Shown: in pieces, positions 15,479 through 24,208 of the stretch
Position numbering within the stretch: position 1 is the first letter of the stretch
Layout of the letters: the number at the start of each line of letters is the position of its first letter
Origin: Sulfurirhabdus sp043759595
GTDB taxonomy: Bacteria; Pseudomonadota; Gammaproteobacteria; Burkholderiales; SMCO01
Length of the DNA stretch: 25,619 nt
NCBI GenBank assembly: GCA_043759595.1
Contig: JAYVLG010000157.1
Location: 1-25,619, forward strand
Direction: 5' to 3'
Made by a program: the position numbers and the translations under genes
Notes under the pieces: model-generated
Databases searched by the model: none
What the model saw: only the letters and a program-made list of their open reading frames with translations
Told to the model about the DNA's origin: nothing

Positions 15479-16830
15479 TGGCTACTCTCATCAAACGAGT
15501 TTCTGGATGGGGACGTTACCCGGTGCAGTCATGCGAAATGGAGCGTCCAGAGCGTTATGCTGATCTCAAGCCTGCTTCACCCACTCTGATTGCGAGGGGG
15601 CAGGGTCGCAGCTATGGAGACGCTGCACTGAGTGAAAATGGGCATGTCATTCTGACTGAACGCGTCAATCGCCTGCTCTCATTTGATGTGGAAAATGGCA
15701 TTTTACGTGCTGAATCAGGTGTCACGTTAGGTGAAATTCTGAACGCCATTGTGCCTAAAGGATGGTTTCTACCTGTTACCCCTGGAACAAAACATGTGTC
15801 ACTGGGCGGATGTGTCGCTGCAGATGTTCATGGTAAAAATCACCATCATGATGGTGGTTTTGGGAATCACGTTCTCAGCATCGAGCTGATTAAGGCCGAT
15901 GGCAGCCGTATTGTATGTTCCCCTGAAAATCATTCTGATGTTTTCTGGGCGACAGTTGGCGGCATGGGCCTGACCGGTATTATTGGTGAAGTCACGATAA
16001 AGCTGATCCATATTCACAGTGCGAAAATGATGGTTCGCCATTACAAAACACCTAACCTTGAGCAAATTTTCAAGCTGCTGGAAAATCCCACTGCAGACGA
16101 CAGTTATACAGTAGCCTGGATTGACAGCCTTGCTATCGGTCGAGAACTGGGTCGCGGTGTGGTCATGTGCGGACACCATGCCAACGACGATGAACTTCCC
16201 TTCAGGATTGAAAACCGCTACAACATCAAAACAAGACGCGCACATTCAATCCCGTTCAACTTTCCTGCCTTTGCGCTGAATACATTTAGCATCAGCAAAT
16301 TCAATGCATTTTATTATCGCCATGAAGGTAAAAAAACAAGACCTTATCTGACAGATTATGATCCCTATTTTTACCCTCTGGACGGGCTAAACAACTGGAA
16401 TCGCATGTATGGTAAACAAGGGTTTGTACAGTATCAGTGCGTCATTCCGGACAAAACCAGTTTCGAGGGCATCAAAGCCATACTGGAAACATTGACCAAT
16501 AGCCGCCACCCTTCATTTTTAGCCGTGTTAAAACGTTTAGGCGCTGAAAGCAAAGGGATGCTTTCCTTTGCAATGCCTGGTTACACATTGGCTTTGGATT
16601 TACCCATTCGTGATCAAGGGCTGTTTGCGCTGTTGAATCGACTGGACCAAATTGTCATGCAGCATGGTGGACGCGTGTATCTAGCAAAAGACGCACGTCT
16701 ATCTCCCGAGTCATTTCACACCATGTACCCGCGTTATGAAGAATGGCTTAATGTTAAAACATTAATCGACCCTGAAAATCGATTCCGCTCCAGTCTTTCC
16801 CAGCGTTTAAAAATTGGGGAAACCGCATAA
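15478..16830 (+). CDS. dprE1: DprE1-type FAD oxidase (polyprenylphosphoryl-ribose 2'-epimerase subunit)
   Basis: A 450-residue flavoenzyme of the VAO/FAD_binding_4 family, matching mycobacterial DprE1 throughout. The FAD-binding segments ARGQGRSYGDAA (39-50) and the HGKNHH box (118-123) are present, as is the C-terminal substrate block GGRVYLAKDAR with Lys404 aligned to the catalytic Lys418 of the M. tuberculosis enzyme, followed by FHTMYPR. The reaction is oxidation of the ribose 2'-OH of polyprenylphosphoryl-ribose to the 2'-keto sugar, with DprE2 then reducing it to arabinose. The residue aligned with the benzothiazinone-target Cys387 is Ala372. It overlaps both neighbours by one base (TGATG and TAATG), so the three genes are translationally coupled. 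Confidence 0.9.
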   Translation: MATLIKRVSGWGRYPVQSCEMERPERYADLKPASPTLIARGQGRSYGDAALSENGHVILTERVNRLLSFDVENGILRAESGVTLGEILNAIVPKGWFLPVTPGTKHVSLGGCVAADVHGKNHHHDGGFGNHVLSIELIKADGSRIVCSPENHSDVFWATVGGMGLTGIIGEVTIKLIHIHSAKMMVRHYKTPNLEQIFKLLENPTADDSYTVAWIDSLAIGRELGRGVVMCGHHANDDELPFRIENRYNIKTRRAHSIPFNFPAFALNTFSISKFNAFYYRHEGKKTRPYLTDYDPYFYPLDGLNNWNRMYGKQGFVQYQCVIPDKTSFEGIKAILETLTNSRHPSFLAVLKRLGAESKGMLSFAMPGYTLALDLPIRDQGLFALLNRLDQIVMQHGGRVYLAKDARLSPESFHTMYPRYEEWLNVKTLIDPENRFRSSLSQRLKIGETA

Positions 16831-17567
16831 TGAGTGATACCATTTTGATTCTGGGAGCCACATCCGCTATTGCAAGAGCAACAGCAGCGGCCTTTGCTGC
16901 CAAGGGCAATGATTTATATTTGGCTGCACGCGATAATGATGAACTTGAGCGTACGACTGCAGATTTACAGATTCGTTATGGCGTTAAGGTTAGCTACGGA
17001 TTATTCGATGCTGAAGCGATTGAAACCCACGAACCCTTTTTTCAGGCTGTTGTTCAGGAAATGCATGGTATCAGCGGCGTAGTGCTGGCTTTTGGCTTTC
17101 TGGGTGACCAACTGGCGGCACGTGATTTCAAAATCGGGGCTAAAGTCATTGCCAATAATTTCACTGGCGCGGCATCTTTCCTGAGCATATGTGCCAATTA
17201 CTTTGAGCCGTTGAAATTCGGATTTATAATCGGCATCACTTCCGTGGCAGGTGATAGAGGCCGTCAGAGCAATTATGTATATGGTGCAGCCAAGGGCGCT
17301 TTAAGTTTGTTTCTGCAAGGATTGCGTAATAGATTATCCAGCAGTGGCGTGAGAGTAATCACCGTTAAACCAGGATTTGTTGACACTGCCATGACTTTTG
17401 GCATGCCGGGATTATTTCTGGTTGCCTCGCCTGAGTACGTGGGTAATCGTATTGTTGGCGCCTTGAACAAATCATCCGATGTCATTTACCTCCCTTGGTT
17501 TTGGCGCTACATCATGCTGATCATCAAACACATACCGGAATTCATTTTCAAGCGGATGAAACTGTGA
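16830..17567 (+). CDS. dprE2: DprE2-type short-chain reductase
   Basis: A 245-residue SDR: the nucleotide-binding GATSAIA lies at 9-15, catalytic Ser138 and the YGAAK motif (Tyr151, Lys155) follow, and the segment ITSVAGDRGRQSNYVYG closely resembles DprE2. The C-terminal 30 residues are hydrophobic and basic, suiting attachment to the membrane next to a polyprenyl substrate. With DprE1 it would complete epimerisation of polyprenylphosphoryl-ribose to polyprenylphosphoryl-arabinose using NADH or NADPH. It overlaps the next gene by 4 bp (GTGA). On sequence alone it might be another SDR; its place directly after dprE1 makes the assignment strong. Confidence 0.87.
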   Translation: MSDTILILGATSAIARATAAAFAAKGNDLYLAARDNDELERTTADLQIRYGVKVSYGLFDAEAIETHEPFFQAVVQEMHGISGVVLAFGFLGDQLAARDFKIGAKVIANNFTGAASFLSICANYFEPLKFGFIIGITSVAGDRGRQSNYVYGAAKGALSLFLQGLRNRLSSSGVRVITVKPGFVDTAMTFGMPGLFLVASPEYVGNRIVGALNKSSDVIYLPWFWRYIMLIIKHIPEFIFKRMKL

Positions 17568-18187
17568 GCGGATTGCAGGCTGAGAAACAAGTTGTAGCGG
17601 CATTTGATTTCGACGGCACGATGACTAACCGAGACACCCTTTTCCCATTCCTGTCACATGTGTCTGGGCAATTAAGGTTTTTCCGTAACTTTATCCTGCT
17701 TCTGCCTGTATTGGTCGGGTATAAACTAGGCTTAATCAGAAACGACCTAGCCAAAGAACAAGTATTTACGCGTTTTTTTTGGGGCGTGAAAATGGATGCG
17801 CTGAAATATAAAGCCGCGCAATTCGCTGCGCAACAATTACCCAACCTGATGCGACCTGAAGCGATGAAACGTTTTGAGTGGCACAAAAAACAAGGTCACC
17901 GCTGCATTTTAATCAGTGCATCTCTGGATATCTACCTGCAACCCTGGGCCCTGATCCATGGCTTTGACGCAGTCATATGCTCCAGCCTGGAAGTACGGTC
18001 GGATGGATACATATCCGGCAAATTATCCGGTGCCAATTGCTTTGGTATTGAAAAGGCCAAAAGACTGGAAGCACTGATGGGCGACAGAAAGCGTTATATT
18101 TTATATGCCTATGGCGACAGTGAGGGAGATAAAGAATTACTATCCATGGCCGACCACGCTTTTTATCGGGAAATGCCCAGTCATTAA
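17564..18187 (+). CDS. HAD-IB phosphatase, likely phosphoribosyl-polyprenol 5'-phosphatase
   Basis: A 207-residue HAD hydrolase: motif I DFDGT at 15-19 (nucleophile Asp15, acid Asp17), motif II Ser118 in ISAS, and motif III GDSEGD at 184-189. The overall pattern resembles SerB-like HAD-IB enzymes. The start is GTG at 17564, which overlaps the DprE2 stop; a longer reading would overlap that gene by 70 bp. Placed between the epimerase genes and the UbiA-type synthase, it most likely removes the 5-phosphate from polyprenylphosphoryl-5-phosphoribose, the step between those enzymes. The substrate is inferred from context only. Confidence 0.82.
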   Translation: MSGLQAEKQVVAAFDFDGTMTNRDTLFPFLSHVSGQLRFFRNFILLLPVLVGYKLGLIRNDLAKEQVFTRFFWGVKMDALKYKAAQFAAQQLPNLMRPEAMKRFEWHKKQGHRCILISASLDIYLQPWALIHGFDAVICSSLEVRSDGYISGKLSGANCFGIEKAKRLEALMGDRKRYILYAYGDSEGDKELLSMADHAFYREMPSH

Positions 18188-18194
18188 TAATAAT

Positions 18195-19067
18195 ATGAAA
18201 TCACTATTTGCCTTGTTTCGCCTCATGCGCCCGCATCAATGGGTGAAAAATGCTTTTGTTTTTACCGGGCTATTATTCGGACATGCGTGGCACGATGCAA
18301 CTCTGATTGAACACGTCATTCTCGTCGCAATCGCTTTTTCTTTCGTCTCCAGCGCCATCTATATCATCAATGACATCATTGACAGGGAACAGGACAGGCA
18401 TCACCCCAAAAAGAAACACCGACCGCTAGCTGCTGGCACTGTTTCAATAACCAGTGCCCTTCTACTAGCTGTTATTCTGGCGATATCCGCCTTTACCCTT
18501 GCCTCACTGGTATCTGCCACCGTACTTTGGATCATTCTCGCCTACGCAATCATGAATACAGCCTATTCGTTCTGGCTTAAACATGTTGTGATTCTGGATA
18601 TTTTCATCATTGCTACCGGCTTCATGTTACGCATTCTTGCCGGAACACTTGGCGTAGGCATCCCCCCATCACAATGGCTCCTGCTATGTGGTTTAATGGT
18701 GACGCTTTTCCTGGGCTTTGCCAAACGACGGGCAGAAATCCATACACTGGCAGAAGATAAAAGTACTCACCGAAAAGTATTACAACATTACAGCCCGGTT
18801 CTGCTGGACAATATGATTGGTATTACCGCCGCCGGTTTGATCATGAGCTACAGCTTGTATACCATGAGCCCCGATACCATACATATACATGGCACCCATA
18901 ACCTGATTTACACCGTACCATTCGTGATGTATGGCATATTCCGCTACATTTATCTGTTACACCACCAAAGCAAGGGGGGCGACCCCTCCCATGACCTTGT
19001 CCGCGATCCCCATTTATTGATAGTGGTCATCGCATGGCTGACCACAACCATCCTGCTGATTTCCTAG
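18195..19067 (+). CDS. UbiA-type polyprenyl-phosphate phosphoribosyltransferase
   Basis: A 290-residue UbiA-superfamily membrane protein with about eight or nine helices. The Mg/diphosphate motif NDIIDREQD (59-67) is the first Asp-rich box; HPKKKHRPLAAG follows, as in Rv3806c-type decaprenyl-phosphate phosphoribosyltransferases; a second acidic box lies near LDIFIIATGFMLRILAG. The enzyme transfers 5-phosphoribose from PRPP to polyprenyl phosphate, here presumably undecaprenyl phosphate. The ATG at 18195 is chosen because it opens with MKSLFALFRLMRPHQW, typical for this group; the upstream ATG at 18105 lies inside the phosphatase gene. It starts 7 bp after the phosphatase and abuts the next gene exactly. 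Confidence 0.88.
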   Translation: MKSLFALFRLMRPHQWVKNAFVFTGLLFGHAWHDATLIEHVILVAIAFSFVSSAIYIINDIIDREQDRHHPKKKHRPLAAGTVSITSALLLAVILAISAFTLASLVSATVLWIILAYAIMNTAYSFWLKHVVILDIFIIATGFMLRILAGTLGVGIPPSQWLLLCGLMVTLFLGFAKRRAEIHTLAEDKSTHRKVLQHYSPVLLDNMIGITAAGLIMSYSLYTMSPDTIHIHGTHNLIYTVPFVMYGIFRYIYLLHHQSKGGDPSHDLVRDPHLLIVVIAWLTTTILLIS

Positions 19068-20033
19068 ATGACGAATCATTCGTCTGAATCGCTCCTTACC
19101 GGATGGCGTCTCCGCGCACTGATCCTGATTGTATTAATGAGCGTTGGTGGTTATTTGATTTTTACCCTATGGGGAGGCTGGCAGGACGTTCTGGCCGCGA
19201 TAGAGAAAGTAGGCCTGATTGGCATAGGCATCGCCCTTATCCTTTCGCTGATTAATTATGGGTTACGCTTTATACGTTGGCAGAAATTTCTGTCAGTGTT
19301 AGGACATCATATTCATTGGGCGCCCAGCTTCCATATCTACATCGCGGGATTTGGCTTGACCATTCTTCCCGGCAAGGCGGGTGAAGCAATCCGTAGCGTA
19401 TTTCTTAAAAGGTATGGCGTCTCCTACCCGGAAAGCCTGGCAGCCTTTTTCTCTGAACATTTCTCAAACTTGATCAGTATGTTAATACTGGTTTCAATTG
19501 GGCTATGGGTATACCCACAAGCGCAACCGCTCGTTGTGGCGCTTACCATCGCCATCCTCATCGGGCTGGGTTTATTGCAACAGACTACATTACTAAAATA
19601 TCTAAAATCTGCTGCAAAAAACCGTCTGCCTGTCCGACCAGGAAAACTGGTCAGCTCCACCATTGAAATCGTTCTGCATTCAGGTCGATGCTTTAAACTA
19701 CCTATGTTAACGATGGGTATTGTATTCGGACTTATTGCATGGGGATCCGAAGGGGTTGCTTTTTATTACATCCTTTCACTGTTAGAAAATAATATATCGC
19801 TTCAAACCGCGCTATTTATTTACGCCTTTTCAATGCTGATTGGCGCATTGAGCTTTTTGCCCGGCGGATTAGGCGGCGCAGAAGCCACTATGCTTGCCCT
19901 GTTAATGCTAAACCACGTAGAACAACCCCAAGCCGTTGCTGCCACCTTGATCATCAGGCTGGCAACACTTTGGTTTGCCGTCATACTTGGCATCATCGCT
20001 CTGGCTATGCCCGTGCGGGAACAGGCAAAATAA
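19068..20033 (+). CDS. Lysylphosphatidylglycerol-synthase-type membrane protein (UPF0104), possible lipid flippase
   Basis: A 321-residue protein with about eight membrane helices. It shows family signatures such as FIRWQKFL in the first loop, the LTILPGKAGEAIRS segment with its conserved PGKxGE, and the FLPGGLGGAEA motif near the C-terminus. This is the transmembrane part of MprF (flippase half) without the synthase domain. Stand-alone copies are frequent in polyprenyl-sugar clusters such as that of AglD. It starts immediately after the UbiA-type gene, so a role in moving the lipid-linked pentose across the membrane is plausible but not shown. The next gene, arnT, is 47 bp downstream. Confidence 0.8.
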   Translation: MTNHSSESLLTGWRLRALILIVLMSVGGYLIFTLWGGWQDVLAAIEKVGLIGIGIALILSLINYGLRFIRWQKFLSVLGHHIHWAPSFHIYIAGFGLTILPGKAGEAIRSVFLKRYGVSYPESLAAFFSEHFSNLISMLILVSIGLWVYPQAQPLVVALTIAILIGLGLLQQTTLLKYLKSAAKNRLPVRPGKLVSSTIEIVLHSGRCFKLPMLTMGIVFGLIAWGSEGVAFYYILSLLENNISLQTALFIYAFSMLIGALSFLPGGLGGAEATMLALLMLNHVEQPQAVAATLIIRLATLWFAVILGIIALAMPVREQAK

Positions 20034-20080
20034 TGCTATACTTCGCCGCATTGTCATAATCAGCGCATCACCAATTTTCA

Positions 20081-21733
20081 ATGACCTTTCAAACTCTTTC
20101 ACGACGCTACCTGTTTTGGGTATTTTTAGCCTTTACGCTGATATGGTTCAGCAACCTCGATTACCGCAATCTGGTTCGACCTGATGAAGGCCGTTACGCA
20201 GAAATTCCGAGGGAAATGTCAGTCACTGGTGACTGGAAAACACCCCGCCTGAACGGAATCAAATACTTTGAAAAACCTGCCTTACAGTATTGGGCTACTG
20301 CGGCTGCATACGATCTGTTCGGAGAGCATCATTGGACAGCACGTTTATGGAGTGCGTTGACTGGATTTATAGGGGTGATTTTCGCTTTCTATGCTGGCAG
20401 CAGGCTTTTTGGCAAGGAAGCCGGTCTCTATAGTGCACTGGTCCTGGGAAGTAGTCTGCTTTATGCGATGATTGGGCACATCATCACACTGGATATGGGT
20501 GTCAGTTTTTTCATGGGCGCAGGATTAATGGCTTTTCTGCTAGCCCAGCATTCATCTGCAACCCCGCGTGAAAACAAAATCTGGATGCTGGTGACCTGGG
20601 CTGCACTGGCTTTATCAATTTTAAGCAAAGGATTAATTGGCGGCGTATTGCCGGGTGCTGTGCTGGTTTTATACACTTTGATTCAGCGAGACTTTGCCTT
20701 ATGGAAACGCCTGCATCTGGTAAGCGGATTATTGCTTTTCCTTGCTCTTACCGCCCCCTGGTTTATCGCAGTGTCACTCGCCAACCCCGAGTTTTTTCAC
20801 TTTTTCTTTATTCACGAACATTTTGAACGGTTCCTGACCAAGGTACATAACCGGTTCCATCCTTGGTACACATTTATTCCTATTTTGCTCTTAGGCATAC
20901 TTCCCTGGCTTGTGATGCTTTTTGACAGCCTCGCTCACGCCTGGAAAAAAACTGACACAAATAAAAACACCTTCCAGCCCAAACGGTTTTTGCTGATATG
21001 GTCGGTTTTTATTTTTGTATTTTTCTCCGTATCCAGTTCAAAATTGCCATCTTATATACTGCCGATTTTTCCCGCACTGGCATTGCTGATTGGTGAAAGA
21101 CTTACACAGATCAAGAGCCGAACTCTCTTTTGGCAAATAATGCCCATTGCTGTTCTGGCTTCTGCAGGCTTGGTTTTAATACCCAAGGTCATCAGTTTTG
21201 CCAGTGACGAAGTGCCAGTAGCACTCTATCAGAATTATATAACCTGGCTGTACCCCGCAGCGGCAATCTGGCTTATGGGATCGCTCATCAGCTTATACTT
21301 AAGTTATCGAGAACGTGTCCGTGGTGCAATTTTAGCCCTGGCCTTCAGCAGTCTTATTGCTGGTCAACTTGCTTTGGCTGGTCATGATAGTCTTTCACCA
21401 GCCAGTTCGGCTTACCATCTTGCCCAGGAAATCAAACCTTATTTAAAGCCAGACGTGCCTTTTTACAGTGTCAATATGTATGAACAAACTCTGCCATTTT
21501 ATATAAAACGCACCGTCACTCTGGTTGAATATCAAGATGAAATGGCTTTTGGTATTGAACAAGAGCCAGACAAATGGATTCCCCTTATCAGTACATTCGA
21601 AGAAATCTGGCGCAAGCAGCCCTATGCATTGGCTATCATGAAACCTGAAACCTTCAGCAGGCTGAAGGCCGATAATTTACCCATGCAGGTTATCGCAAAA
21701 GACACTCGCAGGATTATTGTAAAAACACCATGA
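20081..21733 (+). CDS. arnT: Undecaprenyl-phosphate L-Ara4N lipid A transferase
   Basis: A 550-residue GT-C enzyme, the same length as E. coli ArnT. The first periplasmic loop bears RPDEGRYAEIPREM (33-46, with the essential Asp-Glu pair) and DWKTPRLNGIKYFEKP (51-66), which are ArnT signatures. Some 12 membrane helices follow and a periplasmic C-terminal domain (about 430-550). It moves 4-amino-4-deoxy-L-arabinose from undecaprenyl phosphate to lipid A phosphates at the periplasmic face, lowering negative charge and giving polymyxin resistance. Its stop overlaps the start of the next gene (ATGA). A PMT-type enzyme with another sugar cannot be excluded, but arnB, arnC and arnA follow directly. 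Confidence 0.92.
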   Translation: MTFQTLSRRYLFWVFLAFTLIWFSNLDYRNLVRPDEGRYAEIPREMSVTGDWKTPRLNGIKYFEKPALQYWATAAAYDLFGEHHWTARLWSALTGFIGVIFAFYAGSRLFGKEAGLYSALVLGSSLLYAMIGHIITLDMGVSFFMGAGLMAFLLAQHSSATPRENKIWMLVTWAALALSILSKGLIGGVLPGAVLVLYTLIQRDFALWKRLHLVSGLLLFLALTAPWFIAVSLANPEFFHFFFIHEHFERFLTKVHNRFHPWYTFIPILLLGILPWLVMLFDSLAHAWKKTDTNKNTFQPKRFLLIWSVFIFVFFSVSSSKLPSYILPIFPALALLIGERLTQIKSRTLFWQIMPIAVLASAGLVLIPKVISFASDEVPVALYQNYITWLYPAAAIWLMGSLISLYLSYRERVRGAILALAFSSLIAGQLALAGHDSLSPASSAYHLAQEIKPYLKPDVPFYSVNMYEQTLPFYIKRTVTLVEYQDEMAFGIEQEPDKWIPLISTFEEIWRKQPYALAIMKPETFSRLKADNLPMQVIAKDTRRIIVKTP

Positions 21734-22101
21734 ATATACTCACCTTCGGCATTATTTTATCCGGTGTTTTACTCAATGCGATGGCCCAGTTGCTGCTTAA
21801 AGCTGGAACCAATGCAATAGGTCATTTTGAATTCAGCAGAGACAATATCATCCCGATCGGTTTTAAACTGGCTACAGAACCTCACATAGCAGGCGGCCTC
21901 GCATGTTACGTGATTAGTGTCGTAGTCTGGATAATGGCACTGTCACGGGTTGAAGTCAGCATCGCCTACCCCATGCTTTCCATCGGGTATGTAGTCAACG
22001 CCCTTGCCGCATGGTATCTTTTCGGCGAAGCTGTCACCATTAGCCGGATAGTGGGTATCGGCATTATTATTGTTGGCGTATACGTTGTTTCCAGAAGCTG
22101 A
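21730..22101 (+). CDS. SMR-family ArnE/ArnF-like flippase subunit
   Basis: A 123-residue protein with four predicted helices of the small multidrug resistance/EamA type. The first helix reads LLNAMAQLLLKAG, lacking the Glu of drug exporters such as EmrE and matching ArnE/ArnF. It would help flip undecaprenyl-phosphate-L-Ara4N to the periplasm. Enterics use a pair, ArnE plus ArnF; only one such gene is seen between arnT and arnB, so it may form a homodimer or have a distant partner. The start overlaps arnT by 4 bp, and arnB starts 11 bp after the stop. Confidence 0.82.
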   Translation: MNILTFGIILSGVLLNAMAQLLLKAGTNAIGHFEFSRDNIIPIGFKLATEPHIAGGLACYVISVVVWIMALSRVEVSIAYPMLSIGYVVNALAAWYLFGEAVTISRIVGIGIIIVGVYVVSRS

Positions 22102-22112
22102 AAAAAACTGTT

Positions 22113-23237
22113 ATGAGCTACTTACCTTTTACGCGCCCGACCATTGATGAAGACACGATTCAGGGTGTAGTCGATGTTCTGCGCTCTGGCTGGATTACCA
22201 GCGGTCCTAAAGTCAAAGAATTTGAAGCAGCGCTGTCGGACTATTTCGGCGGTCGAACCGTACGCGCTTTCAGTTCTGGTACTGCAACACTTGAAGTCGC
22301 ATTGCAGTTATGTGGCATTGGTCCGGGTGATGAAGTCATCACCACCCCTTTGTCCTGGGTCGCCACTGCGAACGTTATTCTGCATGTGGGGGCCAAACCT
22401 GTTTTTGTCGATGTTGATCCTGTCACACGCAACATCGATTTAAATCTCATCGAATCCGCTATCACCCCCCACACTAAAGCCATTATCCCGGTTGATTTGG
22501 CTGGGCTGCCGGTGGATCGGGACCGCTTGTATGCTGTCGCAAATAAACACAATTTACGTGTTATTGAAGATGCAGCCCAATCCATGGGCTCAACGTGGCA
22601 AGGCAAAAAAATCGGCTCTATTGGCGACCTGATTTCTTTCAGTTTTCATGCAAACAAAAACATGACTACCGGAGAAGGAGGTTGTCTGGTGCTATCCAGC
22701 GATGCACAAATCCCCCTGACAGAAAAATTGCGTTTGCAGGGGGTCGTGAGATCACCCGATGGCACTATGGAAGTGGATGTTGCAGGCGGCAAATCCAACC
22801 TGACTGATATCGCTGCCCGCATCGGGCTTGGCCAGTTGCCACAAGTAGATCGTTTTAATGCACGTAGACGAGAACTGGTAAAACACTACTTCACACAATT
22901 TGACAGAAGTCTGGGGTGCGAACTCCCAATCGAAGAATATAGCGACGGCAACTGGCACATGTTCCAGATTTTGCTGCCACTAGACAAGCTCTCTATCAGT
23001 CGCGGCGAATTCATTGAACAGATGAAGCAGCGAGAGATAGCCGCTGGCGTGCATTATCCCCCTATTCATCTTTTCAGTTTATACCGGAGCATGGGTTTCA
23101 AGGAAGGTGATTTCCCCCACGCCGAACGGATTGGAGAAAAAACGGTCACACTTCCATTGTTCCCAACCATGACGATTGAAGATGTAGAACGCGTCTGTGC
23201 TGCTATAAAAGAGATTATCACGCACTCAAAAATATGA
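22113..23237 (+). CDS. arnB: UDP-4-amino-4-deoxy-L-arabinose aminotransferase
   Basis: A 374-residue PLP enzyme of the DegT/DnrJ/EryC1 family. The motif SFHANKNMTTGEGG contains the Schiff-base Lys182, corresponding to Lys188 of Salmonella ArnB; VIEDAAQSMGSTWQGKKIGS and the N-terminal LPFTRPTI match ArnB. It converts UDP-4-keto-arabinose to UDP-L-Ara4N with glutamate as donor. No strong ribosome site precedes the ATG. It lies between the flippase gene and arnC (32 bp), in line with a single transcript. Confidence 0.93.
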   Translation: MSYLPFTRPTIDEDTIQGVVDVLRSGWITSGPKVKEFEAALSDYFGGRTVRAFSSGTATLEVALQLCGIGPGDEVITTPLSWVATANVILHVGAKPVFVDVDPVTRNIDLNLIESAITPHTKAIIPVDLAGLPVDRDRLYAVANKHNLRVIEDAAQSMGSTWQGKKIGSIGDLISFSFHANKNMTTGEGGCLVLSSDAQIPLTEKLRLQGVVRSPDGTMEVDVAGGKSNLTDIAARIGLGQLPQVDRFNARRRELVKHYFTQFDRSLGCELPIEEYSDGNWHMFQILLPLDKLSISRGEFIEQMKQREIAAGVHYPPIHLFSLYRSMGFKEGDFPHAERIGEKTVTLPLFPTMTIEDVERVCAAIKEIITHSKI

Positions 23238-23269
23238 GGACCAGCGTTCAAAAACGGTAAAATACCCTT

Positions 23270-24208
23270 ATGAATACACCTGAATTATCCGTCATCATCC
23301 CGGTTTACAACGAAGAAGAAGGTCTGGCGACTTTATTTGCACGACTTTATCCGGCACTCGACCAGCTTAAAATCAACTACGAGATCATTTTTATCAATGA
23401 TGGCAGCCGAGACCGTTCCCCCGCAATCCTCCGCGAGCAGTTTCAAGCGCGGCCAGATGTCACCAGAGTCGTCCTGTTCAATGGAAATTTCGGCCAGCAC
23501 ATGGCGATTATGGCCGGCTTCGAACAAAGCAGAGGCAAACGTGTTGTGACACTGGATGCTGACCTGCAAAACCCGCCAGAAGAAATAGGCAAACTGCTCG
23601 CAAAAATGGACGAAGGTTACGATTATATCGGCAGTATTCGAAACCAGCGCCAGGACAGCTGGTGGCGGCATGTAGCTTCAAAAGCCATGAACTCGCTGCG
23701 CGAACGGATTACCCGCATCAAAATGACCGACCAGGGCTGCATGTTGCGCGCCTATGACCGGAATATTATCGATGCCATAAACAGTTGCAAGGAAGTAAAT
23801 ACCTTTATTCCGGCCCTCGCCTACACATTTTCAAAAAATCCAGCTGAAGTTGTCGTGGAACACGAAGAACGAGCAGTGGGAGAATCCAAATATTCCCTCT
23901 ACAGCCTGATTCGACTCAACTTCGACCTGATGACAGGCTTTTCTCTGATTCCGCTGCAATTATTTTCTTTTTTCGGCATCATTATCTCTATCCTGTCAGC
24001 GTTTTTCGTGGTTTTCCTGGTTATACGCCGGTTGATTATCGGTCCGGAAGCAGAAGGCGTGTTTACGTTATTTGCCATCACCTTTTTGCTTATAGGTATT
24101 ATCTTATTCGGCATTGGCTTGCTGGGTGAGTACGTAGGGCGTGTTTACCAGCAGGTAAGACACAGGCCAAGGTATCTGGTAGAAGCCATTCTGGAAAAAA
24201 CAGAATGA
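23270..24208 (+). CDS. arnC: Undecaprenyl-phosphate 4-deoxy-4-formamido-L-arabinose transferase
   Basis: A 312-residue GT2 enzyme with a cytoplasmic GT-A domain (IIPVYNEEEGL at 9-19, DAD at 96-98 for metal-UDP binding, and TDQGCMLRAY) and two C-terminal helices (about 230-258 and 265-290) ending in GLLGEYVGRVYQQ. It attaches L-Ara4-formyl-N to undecaprenyl phosphate on the cytoplasmic side. Length and order match E. coli ArnC (322 residues). Its stop overlaps the next start (ATGA), coupling it to the formyltransferase. Other DPM1-like polyprenyl transferases look similar, yet context settles the call. Confidence 0.92.
   Translation: MNTPELSVIIPVYNEEEGLATLFARLYPALDQLKINYEIIFINDGSRDRSPAILREQFQARPDVTRVVLFNGNFGQHMAIMAGFEQSRGKRVVTLDADLQNPPEEIGKLLAKMDEGYDYIGSIRNQRQDSWWRHVASKAMNSLRERITRIKMTDQGCMLRAYDRNIIDAINSCKEVNTFIPALAYTFSKNPAEVVVEHEERAVGESKYSLYSLIRLNFDLMTGFSLIPLQLFSFFGIIISILSAFFVVFLVIRRLIIGPEAEGVFTLFAITFLLIGIILFGIGLLGEYVGRVYQQVRHRPRYLVEAILEKTE

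Noticed and set aside
15799..16245. 148-codon minus-strand frame
   Set aside because: Lies entirely opposite conserved DprE1 coding sequence.
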